Counted from the stretch's first letter, positions 1 through 6,870 are shown. The stretch is 10,084 nt of DNA from Methylobacteriaceae bacterium (GCA_019247255.1 JAFAPJ010000239.1:1-10084); one strand, 5' to 3'. Notes: generated by a model not told the origin, from the letters alone. Numbers and translations are program-made.

Positions 1-626
1 CGTTCGGCGTGCGCTGGATCGCCCCGATCCTCGCGAGCCTCCATGCGCGCCATCCCCGGCTCGTGGTCGATCTCGGCCTCATCGACCGCGTGGTGGATCC
101 GGTCGAGGAGGGCTGGGACGTGGCGGTGCGGATCGGCGCGATCCGCGACACGCCGCTCGTCGCGCGCCGGCTCGCCGCCTGCCGGACGATCGTGGCGGCG
201 TCCGACGCCTATCTCGCGGCCCGAGGCCGGCCGAGCCGGATAGCGGAGCTCTCCGACCATGACTGCCTCGGCTACACGCTGTCGGCGAGCCTCGGCCCCG
301 AGCGCTGGCATTTCGAGGCCGACGGCAGCGTCGCGGTTTCGGTCTCCGGGCCGGTGCGGGCCTCGAACGGCGACGCGCTGCGGGAAGCCGCGATCGCGGG
401 CCTCGGCCTCGTCTACCAGCCCGTCTTCCTGCTCGCGGACGCGATCCGGGCCGGGCAGCTGCGCCCCCTCGCGCTCGACCGTCCCACGCTCGAGCTGCCC
501 GGCATCTTCGCCCTGTACCCGGCCGGTCGTCGGGCGCCCCCTAAGGTCAGGGCGTTCGTGGAGGCGCTGGCCACGGCGTTGACGCCCGAGCCCTGGGCGG
601 CCGGTGACATCGCGGCCGGGCGTTGA
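1..626 (+). CDS. LysR-family transcriptional regulator, C-terminal part (5' end outside window)
   Basis: The reading frame is open from the left edge (first whole codon at base 3) to TGA at 624-626, giving about 207 residues. It lacks the N-terminal winged helix-turn-helix and holds most of the effector-binding domain. The visible part matches the periplasmic-binding-like domain of LysR regulators: an RWIAPIL strand, the segment [19 protein letters not shown], then [12 protein letters not shown], a typical 'C-L-G-Y...W-F' stretch, and [11 protein letters not shown] near the C-terminus. These resemble the large DmlR/AaeR-like subgroup, which has a conserved 'VRIG...LVARRLA' core. Such proteins are cytoplasmic DNA-binding activators or repressors responding to a small molecule; the ligand and target cannot be told from this fragment. 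The target is often a divergent gene beyond the left edge. The GTG at 9 is an internal valine, not the start. Confidence 0.9.
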   Translation, partial: FGVRWIAPILASLHARHPRLVVDLGLIDRVVDPVEEGWDVAVRIGAIRDTPLVARRLAACRTIVAASDAYLAARGRPSRIAELSDHDCLGYTLSASLGPERWHFEADGSVAVSVSGPVRASNGDALREAAIAGLGLVYQPVFLLADAIRAGQLRPLALDRPTLELPGIFALYPAGRRAPPKVRAFVEALATALTPEPWAAGDIAAGR

Positions 627-649
627 GGCGCAACGCGCCTAACGCGCCG
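620..649. repeat. Overlapping small hairpins and 9-bp tandem repeat at the lysR stop codon
   Basis: GCGTTG (620-625) pairs perfectly with CAACGC (631-636) over a 5-base loop. An alternative fold pairs AGGCGC (626-631) with GCGCCT (635-640). AACGCGCC occurs twice in tandem at 632-639 and 641-648. The lysR TGA lies at the first hairpin's stem-loop border. It could help end transcription of lysR, but no T-tract follows on either strand, so it is not a standard intrinsic terminator. In DNA this GC-rich, short stems also arise by chance. Confidence 0.35.
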
Positions 650-699
650 ATGCAGGTCGCCGCCGTCCACCGGCTGCGCCGCTCGCCCGGTTCAATCCG

Positions 700-723
700 G
701 TCCGTTCGCGCTCTAGAACGGAC
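700..723. repeat. 8-bp perfect inverted repeat upstream of mutL
   Basis: GTCCGTTC (700-707) and GAACGGAC (716-723) are exact reverse complements separated by 8 bases (GCGCTCTA). It lies in the 164-base lysR-mutL gap, about 70 bases before the chosen mutL start. The stem is less GC-saturated than the surroundings, and the repeat overlaps a weak promoter-like pair (TTCAAT 691-696, TAGAAC 714-719, 17-base spacer). An operator or an RNA hairpin in the mutL leader are both possible; no T-tract supports a terminator. Apart from this repeat and the hairpins at 620-649, I see nothing in the gap. Confidence 0.35.
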
Positions 724-790
724 GCGTCGTCCGATCGCCCGAGCTGTGCCCCTGCGCCTCCCACCCGACCCTCCCTCCGCCCCCGGGCGG

Positions 791-2575
791 GTGCGACGGC
801 TCGATCCGGTCCTCGTCGACCGGATCGCGGCCGGCGAGGTCGTGGAGCGGCCGGCCGCCGTCGTGAAGGAGCTCGTCGAGAACGCGCTCGACGCGGGCGC
901 CCGTGCGATCGACGTCACGGTCGAGGCCGGTGGGCGGCGGCTCATCCGGGTCGTCGATGACGGCCACGGCATGAGCGGGGCCGATCTCGACCTGGCGGTC
1001 GAGCGCCACGCCTCCTCCAAGATCCCGGACGGCGACCTCGCGAACATCCGCACCCTCGGCTTCCGGGGCGAGGCCCTCCCGTCCATCGGGGCCGTCGCGC
1101 ATCTCCTCATCGTGTCCCGCCAGAAGCACGCGGCCGCGGGCGCCGAGATCGTCGTCGAAGCCGGCCGGAAGGGCCCGGTCCGCCCGGCCGCGGCCGCGCC
1201 TGGCACCCGGATCGAGGTCCTGGACCTCTTCGCCGCGACGCCGGCCCGGCTGAAGTTCCTGAAATCCGATCGGGCCGAAGCGCTCGCGGTCGCCGACGTC
1301 GTCCGGCGTCTCGCGCTCGCCCACCCGGCCGTCCGGCTCGCCCTGAAGGGCGACGGGCTCGCGCCGCTCGCCCTGCCGCCGGAGGCGGAGGGCGAGGACG
1401 GTTTCCTGGCCCGGGCGGCGAGGCTTCTCGGGGCTGATTTCGCCGTCAATTCCGCCCCGGTCCGGGCGGAGCGGGAAGGCTTCGCGCTCTCGGGCTTCGC
1501 CGGGCTCCCGACCTTTCACCGGGGCGCTTCGACCCATGTCCACCTCGTCGTGAACGGCCGGCCGGTGCGGGACAAGCTGCTCCTCGGCGCCGTGCGCGGC
1601 GCCTACGCGGACACGCTCCCGGCCGACCGGCACCCCGTTCTCGCGCTCCGGCTCGCCTGCGACCCGGCGATCGTCGACGTGAACGTCCATCCGGCGAAGA
1701 CGGAGGTGCGGTTCCGCGATCCGGGCCATGTGCGGGCGCTCGTCGTCTCGGCGATCCGCGACGCGCTCGCGGCCGCGGGCCACCGGGCCGCGACGACCGG
1801 CGGGGCCCGGACCTTCGCGACCTTCCGGCCGGGTGGCGCCGCGCCGCCGCGCCCTCTCGCCCTGTCCGCGGATCGGGTCGCCGCGCCCTCGCCGCGCTTC
1901 CCGGGCTTCGCCGAGGAGGCTCAGGCCCGCTTCGAGGCGCCAGACGGCGGGCCGTCCGGCTCGGCCGGGGCAGACGACGCGCACGAGCCCGGCGGGGCGC
2001 TCGGCACCGCGCGCGCGCAGCTGCACGAGACCTACATCGTGGCCCAGACGGCGGACGGGATCGTACTCGTCGACCAGCATGCCGCCCATGAGCGCCTCGT
2101 CTACGAGCGGCTGAAGCGCCAGCGCCGCGAGGGGCGGGTCGCCGCGCAGCCGTTGCTCGTGCCGGAAGTGGTCGAGCTCGGAGCGGACGATGCGGCGCGC
2201 CTCGTCGAGGCCGCGGGCGAGCTGGCCGAGCTCGGGCTCGCGCTCGAGCCGTTCGGGCCGGGGGCGGTGCTGGTGCGCGAGATGCCGGCGGCGCTCGGCC
2301 CGACGGGCGCCCGCGCGCTCGTCGCTGACCTGGCGGACGCGCTGGCGGAGGGCGGCAGCGGGAGCCAGCCGCTCGAGGCGCGGCTCGATGCCATCCTGTC
2401 CAGGATGTCCTGCCACGGTTCCGTGCGGGCCGGCCGCCGCCTCACCGCGCCCGAGATGAACGCGCTTCTGCGCGAGATGGAGGCGACGCCGCTCTCCGGC
2501 CAGTGCAACCACGGCCGCCCGACCTATGTCGAGCTGAAGCTCTCCGACATCGAGCGGCTGTTCGGCCGCCGGTGA
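791..2575 (+). CDS. mutL: DNA mismatch repair protein MutL (endonuclease-type)
   Basis: MutL couples mismatch recognition by MutS to strand incision and excision. The N-terminal GHKL ATPase is complete: [19 protein letters not shown] (E27 and N31 match the E. coli catalytic Glu29 and Asn33), DDGHGM at about 56-61, GFRGEAL at about 90-96, and [13 protein letters not shown] near the end of the ATPase region. A Pro/Ala/Gly-rich linker (about 330-405) leads to the C-terminal dimerisation domain. That domain carries [12 protein letters not shown] (428-439), an exact fit to the DQHA(X)2E(X)4E metal-binding motif, plus CHGSVRAG (C541), GQCNHGRPT (C572) and a final IERLF. This predicts intrinsic nicking activity, as in MutH-lacking bacteria. 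At 594 residues it has normal family length. The frame stays open back to TTG 623, overlapping the lysR stop; I chose GTG 791 because conserved sequence begins there. GTG 746 is the main alternative. No start has a good ribosome binding site. No mutS is in the window. Confidence 0.95.
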   Translation: MRRLDPVLVDRIAAGEVVERPAAVVKELVENALDAGARAIDVTVEAGGRRLIRVVDDGHGMSGADLDLAVERHASSKIPDGDLANIRTLGFRGEALPSIGAVAHLLIVSRQKHAAAGAEIVVEAGRKGPVRPAAAAPGTRIEVLDLFAATPARLKFLKSDRAEALAVADVVRRLALAHPAVRLALKGDGLAPLALPPEAEGEDGFLARAARLLGADFAVNSAPVRAEREGFALSGFAGLPTFHRGASTHVHLVVNGRPVRDKLLLGAVRGAYADTLPADRHPVLALRLACDPAIVDVNVHPAKTEVRFRDPGHVRALVVSAIRDALAAAGHRAATTGGARTFATFRPGGAAPPRPLALSADRVAAPSPRFPGFAEEAQARFEAPDGGPSGSAGADDAHEPGGALGTARAQLHETYIVAQTADGIVLVDQHAAHERLVYERLKRQRREGRVAAQPLLVPEVVELGADDAARLVEAAGELAELGLALEPFGPGAVLVREMPAALGPTGARALVADLADALAEGGSGSQPLEARLDAILSRMSCHGSVRAGRRLTAPEMNALLREMEATPLSGQCNHGRPTYVELKLSDIERLFGRR

Positions 2576-2587
2576 GGGATGTCGTTA

Positions 2588-2625
2588 CCGAATGAAAGCG
2601 ACTCATTTCCCGAATAAGCGACTCA
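2588..2625. repeat. Pair of near-identical direct repeats downstream of mutL
   Basis: CCGAATGAAAGCGACTCA (2588-2605) is followed by CCGAATAAGCGACTCA (2610-2625), the same sequence less two bases. The core AAGCGACTCA recurs at 2596 and 2616, exactly 20 bp or about two helical turns apart. The segment is noticeably less GC-rich than its surroundings and lies between the mutL stop and the thioesterase start. A tandem operator or activator site for the thioesterase gene is a fair guess. A small local duplication with no function is equally possible. Confidence 0.5.
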
Positions 2626-2678
2626 CAAGCGCCATCAGGCTGCGTCGTCTTCCGGTGGTGTCGGCACGGGCGCTCCGG

Positions 2679-2698
2679 ATCGGGTAAGCGTCCCCGAT
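2679..2698 (+). other. Small hairpin in the thioesterase leader
   Basis: ATCGGG (2679-2684) pairs with CCCGAT (2693-2698) over an 8-base loop, ending 20 bases before the thioesterase ATG and just before its ribosome binding site. No T-tract follows, so it is not a terminator. It may be a chance fold in GC-rich sequence. Confidence 0.25.
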
Positions 2699-2707
2699 TG
2701 AAACGAC

Positions 2708-2711
2708 GAGG
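2708..2711 (+). promoter_or_regulatory. Ribosome binding site for the acyl-CoA thioesterase gene
   Basis: GAGG sits 7 bases before ATG 2719. This is the main reason for preferring that ATG over the in-frame TTG at 2698, which has no purine-rich sequence before it. Confidence 0.55.
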
Positions 2712-2718
2712 CGGCGGC

Positions 2719-3126
2719 ATGGGCGGGGCGGAGACGGTGGGCGAGGTCGAGGAGCCGCAGGGCGAGCTCACGGTGCGGACGATCGCCATGCCGGCCGACA
2801 CGAACGCGAACGGCGACATTTTCGGCGGCTGGGTGATGTCCCAGATGGACCAGGCGGGCGGGATCGCCGGCGTCGACCGGGCGCAGGGCCGGGTCGTTAC
2901 GGTGGCGGTCGACGCCATGCAGTTCATCGCCCCCGTGAAGGTCGGCGACGTGCTCTGCGTCTACACCCGCATCCTCAAGGGCGGCCGCACCTCGATGACG
3001 ATCCGGGTGGAGGCCTGGGCGCGGCGCTTCCGCACGCAGACGCGCGAGAAGGTAACGGTCGCGACCTTCACCTTCGTGGCGATCGACGAGACGGGGCGGC
3101 CGCGGCCCGTCCCGACGCTCGCCTGA
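2719..3126 (+). CDS. yciA: Acyl-CoA thioesterase, YciA-type hotdog fold
   Basis: It is predicted to hydrolyse acyl-CoA thioesters to free CoA and acid in the cytoplasm, helping recycle CoA and control acyl-CoA pools. The protein is 135 residues, a normal length for single-hotdog YciA enzymes. It carries the family signature almost unchanged: RTIAMPADTNANGDIFGGW (20-38), then VMSQMDQAGG. The Asp of SQMD, residue 44, is at the position described as catalytic in YciA homologues. GRVVTVAVDAMQFIAPVKVGD and a VEAWARR strand follow. A short acidic N-terminus (about residues 1-17) precedes the fold. Start at ATG 2719 is supported by GAGG 7 bases upstream. The gene follows mutL on the same strand after 143 bases, so it probably has its own promoter. 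It converges with the DUF3297 gene 4 bases beyond its stop. The preferred chain length of the substrate cannot be read from sequence. Confidence 0.92.
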   Translation: MGGAETVGEVEEPQGELTVRTIAMPADTNANGDIFGGWVMSQMDQAGGIAGVDRAQGRVVTVAVDAMQFIAPVKVGDVLCVYTRILKGGRTSMTIRVEAWARRFRTQTREKVTVATFTFVAIDETGRPRPVPTLA

Positions 3127-3137
3127 GGGATCAGGCG
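3120..3137. terminator. Hairpin shared by two convergent genes, holding both stop codons
   Basis: CGCCTGA (3120-3126) pairs perfectly with TCAGGCG (3131-3137) over the loop GGGA, which fits the GNRA tetraloop pattern in plus-strand RNA. The left arm ends in the thioesterase TGA; the right arm begins with the complement of the DUF3297 TGA. Being symmetric, it would form in transcripts from either side and could protect 3' ends or help stop convergent transcription. Neither side has a T-tract, so classic intrinsic termination is unproven. Confidence 0.45.
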
Positions 3138-3373
3138 CCCTTGCGGAAATAGGGCTCGACCGGGCCTTTGAGCTTGACGGTGATCGGATTGCCGTTGCGG
3201 TCGCGGCCCTTGCCGACGCTAAGGCGGACCCAGCCCTCGCTCACGCAATATTCCTCCACATTCGTCTTCTCGACGCCCTTGAAGCGAATGCCGACATCCC
3301 GCGCCAGGATCTCCGCGTCGTGAAAGGGGCTGTTCGGGTCCGTGGAGAGGCGGTCGGGCGGGGTGTCGGTCAT
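3131..3373 (-). CDS. DUF3297 family small protein
   Basis: This 80-residue protein has no known biochemical role. The family is recognised from the conserved core GIRFKGVEKTNVEEYCVSEG, followed by WVRLSVGKGRDRNGNPITVK and the C-terminal LKGPVEPYF; the whole length is the usual size for DUF3297. There is no signal peptide or membrane segment, so it is probably a soluble cytoplasmic protein. The N-terminus begins MTDTPPDRLSTDPNSPFHD, with the family-like 'NSPFHD' step before the core. The ATG at 3371-3373 has only weak purine-rich sequence ahead of it. The gene lies 42 bases downstream of the minus-strand lysR gene and might be read through from it. It ends 4 bases from the convergent thioesterase gene. 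Family assignment is from memory of the conserved motif; function is unknown. Confidence 0.88.
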   Translation of the reverse strand: MTDTPPDRLSTDPNSPFHDAEILARDVGIRFKGVEKTNVEEYCVSEGWVRLSVGKGRDRNGNPITVKLKGPVEPYFRKGA

Positions 3374-3415
3374 GAGGGCTCGCGCAGGGCCGGTGAGGGT
3401 GGGGTCTTCCCGCCT

Positions 3416-4339
3416 CTAGAGAACCGGGCCGGCAGCGTCGAGGGCGGCCTCGTCGCGCAGCCAGGACCGGAAGGCCGCGACCTTCGGCCGGTTGGCGGCC
3501 TCGGGCCGGGTCACGACGTAATAGGCGAAAGGCGTCGGCCAGGGCCGGTCGAGCGCGACGACCACGCGGCCGCTCGCGATCTCCTCCCCGGCGTAGACGT
3601 CGCGCACGAGCGCGATCCCCTGACCGGCGGCGGCGGCCCTGAGCGCCAGGAGGTCGTCGGTGAAGCTCGGGCCGCGCGTCGCCTGCCGCTTCGGCTCGCG
3701 CACCCCGCAGGCCCGCAGCCAGAGGGGCCAGTCGGCGCGGTCCGAATCCTGGAGCAGCGGGTAACGCAGGCAATCGGCCGGCTCGCGGATCGGCGGCCCG
3801 CCGGCGAGGAGCGCCGGGCTGCAGACGGGCAGCAGCCGGGGCGCGACGAGCGGCTCCGCCACGAGCCCGGGATAGGAGCCGAGCCCGTGCCGGAGCGCGA
3901 CGTCGATGCCGGTCTCGCGGCGGAGGTCGACGAGGCTCTGGCTCGTCTCGATCCGGAGGTCGATCCCGGGATGACGCTCGGAGAAGCGGCCGAGCCGCGG
4001 AACGAGCCAGGTGGCGGCGAACGAGGTCGCGGTCGTGACGGTGAGGGCCTGACGGCTGGCGCCGGCCCCGCGCGAGCCGTCGAAGCCGGCGACCGCCTCC
4101 TCCATCTGCTCGAAGGCAGCCGCCAACGGCTCGAAGAGGCGGCGACCCGCCGGCGTCAGCCGAACCTCGCGGTTCAGCCGCTCGAGAAGCGCCGCGCCGA
4201 GATGCGTCTCGAGCTGCTTCACCTGCTGGCTCACGGCGCCCGGCGTGACCCCGAGCGCGGCCGCCGCGCCCTTCACGCTCCCGCGCCGGCCGACCGCCAC
4301 GAAGGCCCGCAGGCCGGTGAGGGGGAGGGGTGCCGTCAC
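3416..4339 (-). CDS. LysR-family transcriptional regulator, GcvA-like
   Basis: This complete 307-residue protein is of standard LysR length. The N-terminal winged helix-turn-helix (about 7-66) reads LRAFVAVGRRGSVKGAAAAL, then GVTPGAVSQQVKQLE and LLERLNREVRLTPAGRRLF; the 'AVSQQVKQLE' recognition-helix form is typical of the GcvA/AmpR-like branch. A linker helix leads to the effector-binding domain (about 95-300), with TATSFAATWLVPRLGRFSERHPGIDLRIETS, a DVALRHG turn and GQGIALVRD near the end. [The quoted domain segment is continuous over residues starting about 102.] The start is GTG 4337-4339, with no clear ribosome binding site; a promoter-like sequence lies immediately upstream, so the mRNA could be leaderless. 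It is divergent from the EamA transporter gene across 78 bases containing a palindrome, so it most likely regulates itself and the transporter in response to the transported compound. The DUF3297 gene follows on the same strand. Confidence 0.93.
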   Translation of the reverse strand: MTAPLPLTGLRAFVAVGRRGSVKGAAAALGVTPGAVSQQVKQLETHLGAALLERLNREVRLTPAGRRLFEPLAAAFEQMEEAVAGFDGSRGAGASRQALTVTTATSFAATWLVPRLGRFSERHPGIDLRIETSQSLVDLRRETGIDVALRHGLGSYPGLVAEPLVAPRLLPVCSPALLAGGPPIREPADCLRYPLLQDSDRADWPLWLRACGVREPKRQATRGPSFTDDLLALRAAAAGQGIALVRDVYAGEEIASGRVVVALDRPWPTPFAYYVVTRPEAANRPKVAAFRSWLRDEAALDAAGPVL

Positions 4340-4345
4340 CGGGCC

Positions 4346-4373
4346 AGTTTAGGTGAGCTCACCCGAAGGGCAA
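4346..4373 (-). promoter_or_regulatory. Putative LysR operator overlapping the lysR promoter (lysR / EamA divergent region)
   Basis: A perfect 12-bp palindrome, GGTGAGCTCACC (4352-4363), lies within a 20-bp imperfect inverted repeat (4348-4367, outer TT/AA pairs matched, two inner pairs not). A T-N11-A pattern typical of LysR boxes (T4349, A4361) is present, though offset from the dyad centre. On the minus strand TTGCCC (4373-4368) and TAAACT (4351-4346) are each 4/6 matches to -35 and -10 boxes with a 16-base spacer that contains the palindrome. Binding there should repress lysR. The -10 box ends 6 bases before the GTG start, which suggests a very short leader or none. The site is about 54 bases before the transporter ATG, a suitable place for activation. 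Confidence 0.5.
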
Positions 4374-4417
4374 CAGAAGTGGTTTGCGGGCCGGCGCTCC
4401 GGTCGCGATGGTCCGGC

Positions 4418-5386
4418 ATGGCCTCTCCCCCGTCCGACAGCCCGCCCCGCGCCATGAGGGCCGCGGAATGGGCGCTCCTCATCGCCCTCTCGCTTCTCTG
4501 GGGTGGCTCGTTCTTCTTCACGGGGCTTGCTGTGCGCGAGCTGCCGCCGCTCACGATCGTGACGCTCCGGGTGGCGCTCGCGGCCCTTCTCCTCCAACTC
4601 GCCGTTCTGGCGACCGGCGGGCGGATGCCGCGTGACCTCGCGACCTGGCGCGCCTTCCTGGGCATGGGCTTCCTCAACAACGTGGTGCCGTTCTGCCTCA
4701 TCGTGTGGGGGCAGACCCGGATCGCGAGCGGCCTCGCCTCCATTCTCAACGCGACGACGCCGCTCTTCGCGGTCCTGGTCGCCCATCTGCTCACCCGCGA
4801 CGAGAAGATGACGGGCGGGCGTCTCGCGGGCGTCCTCGTCGGGTTCGCGGGCGTCGTCGTGATGATCGGCCCCGCCGCCTTGTCGGGGCTCGGCGGCGAC
4901 GCCATCCTGCCGGAGCTCGCCGTGCTCGGCGGCGCGCTCTCCTATTCCCTGGCCGGCATCTTCGGTCGCCGCTTCAAGGCGATGGGAGTCGCGCCGATCG
5001 CGAGCGCGGCCGGCCAGGTCACGGCCGCGGCGGCGCTCCTCCTGCCGATCATGCTCCTCGTCGACCGGCCCTGGACGCTCGCGCCGCCCGGCGCGGCGAC
5101 CTGGGGCGCGATCGGCGGCATCGCCTCGCTCTCGACCGCGCTCGCCTACGTGCTTTACTTCCGCATCCTAGCGAGCGCGGGAGCCACGAACCTCATGCTC
5201 GTCACCTTCCTGATCCCGGTCAGCGCAATTCTTCTCGGGTCTGTCGCCCTCGGTGAGCGGCTGCGACCGGAGCACCTCCTTGGCATGGCGCTGATCGGTG
5301 CGGGGCTGGCGGCGATCGACGGACGCCTTTTCAGGCTCGCGCGGCGCCCGCGCGGCGCGGCGCCGGCCGGCTCCGGGCGATCGTGA
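4418..5386 (+). CDS. EamA/DMT-superfamily inner-membrane transporter
   Basis: This 322-residue protein is predicted to lie in the inner membrane with ten helices in two EamA repeats, the usual form of the drug/metabolite transporter superfamily (probable exporter of an amino acid or other metabolite; substrate unknown). The first repeat opens with [20 protein letters not shown] and contains a conserved 'R' helix ([15 protein letters not shown]) and [19 protein letters not shown] followed by [19 protein letters not shown]. The second opens with [19 protein letters not shown] and contains an [17 protein letters not shown] helix, then [17 protein letters not shown] with [12 protein letters not shown]. 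The C-terminus is Arg/Ala/Pro-rich and cytoplasmic-looking. ATG 4418 is chosen; ATG 4454 (310 residues) is equally possible, as neither has a good ribosome binding site. It is divergent from a LysR gene that probably controls it, and its last 56 bases overlap the end of cobQ on the other strand. Confidence 0.92.
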   Translation: MASPPSDSPPRAMRAAEWALLIALSLLWGGSFFFTGLAVRELPPLTIVTLRVALAALLLQLAVLATGGRMPRDLATWRAFLGMGFLNNVVPFCLIVWGQTRIASGLASILNATTPLFAVLVAHLLTRDEKMTGGRLAGVLVGFAGVVVMIGPAALSGLGGDAILPELAVLGGALSYSLAGIFGRRFKAMGVAPIASAAGQVTAAAALLLPIMLLVDRPWTLAPPGAATWGAIGGIASLSTALAYVLYFRILASAGATNLMLVTFLIPVSAILLGSVALGERLRPEHLLGMALIGAGLAAIDGRLFRLARRPRGAAPAGSGRS

Positions 5387-6830
5387 GGATCGCGTCGAGG
5401 TCGAGCGACGCCTCGAGATGGTCGGCGAGGCGGTCGAGCACCGCCTCGATCCCGGCCTCGTAGGCGAGGGTCGAGGCGGCCCCGAAGCCCGCGAGATAGG
5501 CGCGGCGGAAGGCGTCGCCGGCGAAGAGCCCGTGCATGTAGGTGCCGGCGACGCGCCCGTCCGGGCTTGTCGCGCCGTCGGGGCGGCCATCGGCCAGCGT
5601 CAGGAAAGGCCGGGCGCGATCCGGACCCTCCGTCCGGCCGAGATGGATCTCGTAGCCCGCCAAGGCCTCGCCGCTCGCGAGATGACGGCCGACCGCCGGC
5701 AGCGTCACCTTGTCGGCGGTGAGCACCGTCTCGACCTCGAGGAGGCCGAGGCCCGGGACCGTGCCGGCCGGCCCCTCGATGCCGTCCGGGTCCGCGATCG
5801 TCCGGCCGAGCATCTGGTAGCCGCCGCAGAGGCCGAGCACGCGCCCGCCGCGGCGATGGTGGGCGAGGAGGTCGACGTCCCAGCCCTGGGCTCGCAGGAG
5901 GGCGAGGTCGCCAATCGTCGATTTCGAGCCCGGCAGGATGGCGAGGTCGGCGTCGCCGGGCAGCGGCTCGCCCGCGCGAACGAGCACGAGCTCCACGTCC
6001 GGCTCCTGCCCGAGCGGGTCGAGATCGTCGAAATTCGCGATCCGGGCGAGAACCGGGACCACGATCTTGAGCCGGCGCCCCGTGCCGAGGCCGGAGGGCG
6101 GGCGCGCGAGGTCGAGCGCATCCTCCGCGGGCAGCCGGCCCGCCTCGGGAAACCAGGGCACGATCCCGAGCGAGGGCCAGCCCGTGCGGGCGACGATCGC
6201 GGCTTCGCCGTCGGCGAAGAGCGCCGGGTCGCCCCGGAACTTGTTGACCAGGAAGGCGCGGATCCGGCGCCTCTCCGCCGGCTCCAGCACGGCATGCGTG
6301 CCGACCAGGCTCGCGATCACCCCGCCGCGGTCGATGTCGCCGGCGAGGATGACGGGCAGGTCGGCGGCTTCCGCGAAGCCCATATTGGCGACGTCGCCCG
6401 CCCGCAGGTTGATCTCGGCCGGGCTTCCCGCGCCCTCGACGAGCACGAGATCGGCCTCGCCCGCCAGGCGGGCGAAGCTGTCGAGGATCGCGGGCAGGAA
6501 CTCGCCCTTACGCGTGCCGAACTCGCGGGCCCGCATCGTCCCGACCCGCCGCCCTTGCAGGATGACCTGCGCGCCGGTCTCGCTCTCGGGCTTCAGCAGC
6601 AGCGGGTTCATGTGGACGCAGGCCGGAACGCCGGCCGCCCGCGCCTGGAGCGCCTGCGCCCGGCCGATCTCGCCCCCGTCGGGCGTCGCCGCCGCGTTGT
6701 TCGACATGTTCTGTGGCTTGAAGGGCCTGACCGCGAGGCCGCGGCGGGCGAAGGCGCGGGCGAGACCGGCGACGAGCGTCGACTTGCCGACATTCGATCC
6801 CGTGCCCTGGACCATGACGGCCGGGATCAT
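5331..6830 (-). CDS. cobQ: Cobyric acid synthase CobQ (glutamine-hydrolysing)
   Basis: This enzyme amidates side chains b, d, e and g of adenosylcobyrinic acid a,c-diamide to adenosylcobyric acid, using glutamine and ATP, in the cytoplasm. The 499-residue protein has two domains. The N-terminal dethiobiotin-synthetase-like domain carries the P-loop [11 protein letters not shown] (8-18) and the CobQ signature [10 protein letters not shown], with [13 protein letters not shown] at about 132-144 and the DIDRGG segment at about 165. The C-terminal type 1 glutamine amidotransferase domain has the nucleophile Cys335 in [10 protein letters not shown] and His433 in GTYMHGLF. Start is ATG 6830, with GGGAG (6844-6840) 9 bases upstream; an internal Met6 is a weaker alternative. 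It follows cobO by 40 bases in one operon. The Arg/Ala-rich tail overlaps the convergent transporter gene by 56 bases and is probably not essential to the fold. CbiP is the name of the anaerobic-pathway counterpart; CobN next door favours cobQ. Confidence 0.96.
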   Translation of the reverse strand: MIPAVMVQGTGSNVGKSTLVAGLARAFARRGLAVRPFKPQNMSNNAAATPDGGEIGRAQALQARAAGVPACVHMNPLLLKPESETGAQVILQGRRVGTMRAREFGTRKGEFLPAILDSFARLAGEADLVLVEGAGSPAEINLRAGDVANMGFAEAADLPVILAGDIDRGGVIASLVGTHAVLEPAERRRIRAFLVNKFRGDPALFADGEAAIVARTGWPSLGIVPWFPEAGRLPAEDALDLARPPSGLGTGRRLKIVVPVLARIANFDDLDPLGQEPDVELVLVRAGEPLPGDADLAILPGSKSTIGDLALLRAQGWDVDLLAHHRRGGRVLGLCGGYQMLGRTIADPDGIEGPAGTVPGLGLLEVETVLTADKVTLPAVGRHLASGEALAGYEIHLGRTEGPDRARPFLTLADGRPDGATSPDGRVAGTYMHGLFAGDAFRRAYLAGFGAASTLAYEAGIEAVLDRLADHLEASLDLDAILTIARSRPAPRRAGAARA

Positions 6831-6839
6831 GGGCGCATG

Positions 6840-6844
6840 CTCCC
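6840..6844 (-). promoter_or_regulatory. Ribosome binding site for cobQ
   Basis: GGGAG on the minus strand stands 9 bases before the cobQ ATG (6830), in the 40-base cobO-cobQ gap. It supports this start and separate initiation of cobQ within the operon mRNA. It is part of a second copy of TGACCGGG; the first copy includes the cobO stop codon. Confidence 0.5.
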
Positions 6845-6870
6845 GGTCAGCGCCGTCCCGTCTTGCCCGG

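Noticed and set aside
713..2512. 599-codon open frame on the minus strand opposite mutL
   Set aside because: It is a composition shadow: Arg/Gly/Glu-rich, no domain, fully antisense to mutL.
3395..3416. Imperfect GC-rich hairpin just after the minus-strand lysR gene
   Set aside because: The stem is broken by mismatches and no T-tract follows on the minus strand, so it does not stand out from background folding at this GC content.
3320..4417. Upstream in-frame extension of the transporter gene, antisense to lysR, which would give a 688-residue protein
   Set aside because: The extra 366 residues are Arg/Gly/Glu-rich shadow sequence of lysR. EamA transporters start close to their first membrane helix, which fits ATG 4418 or 4454.
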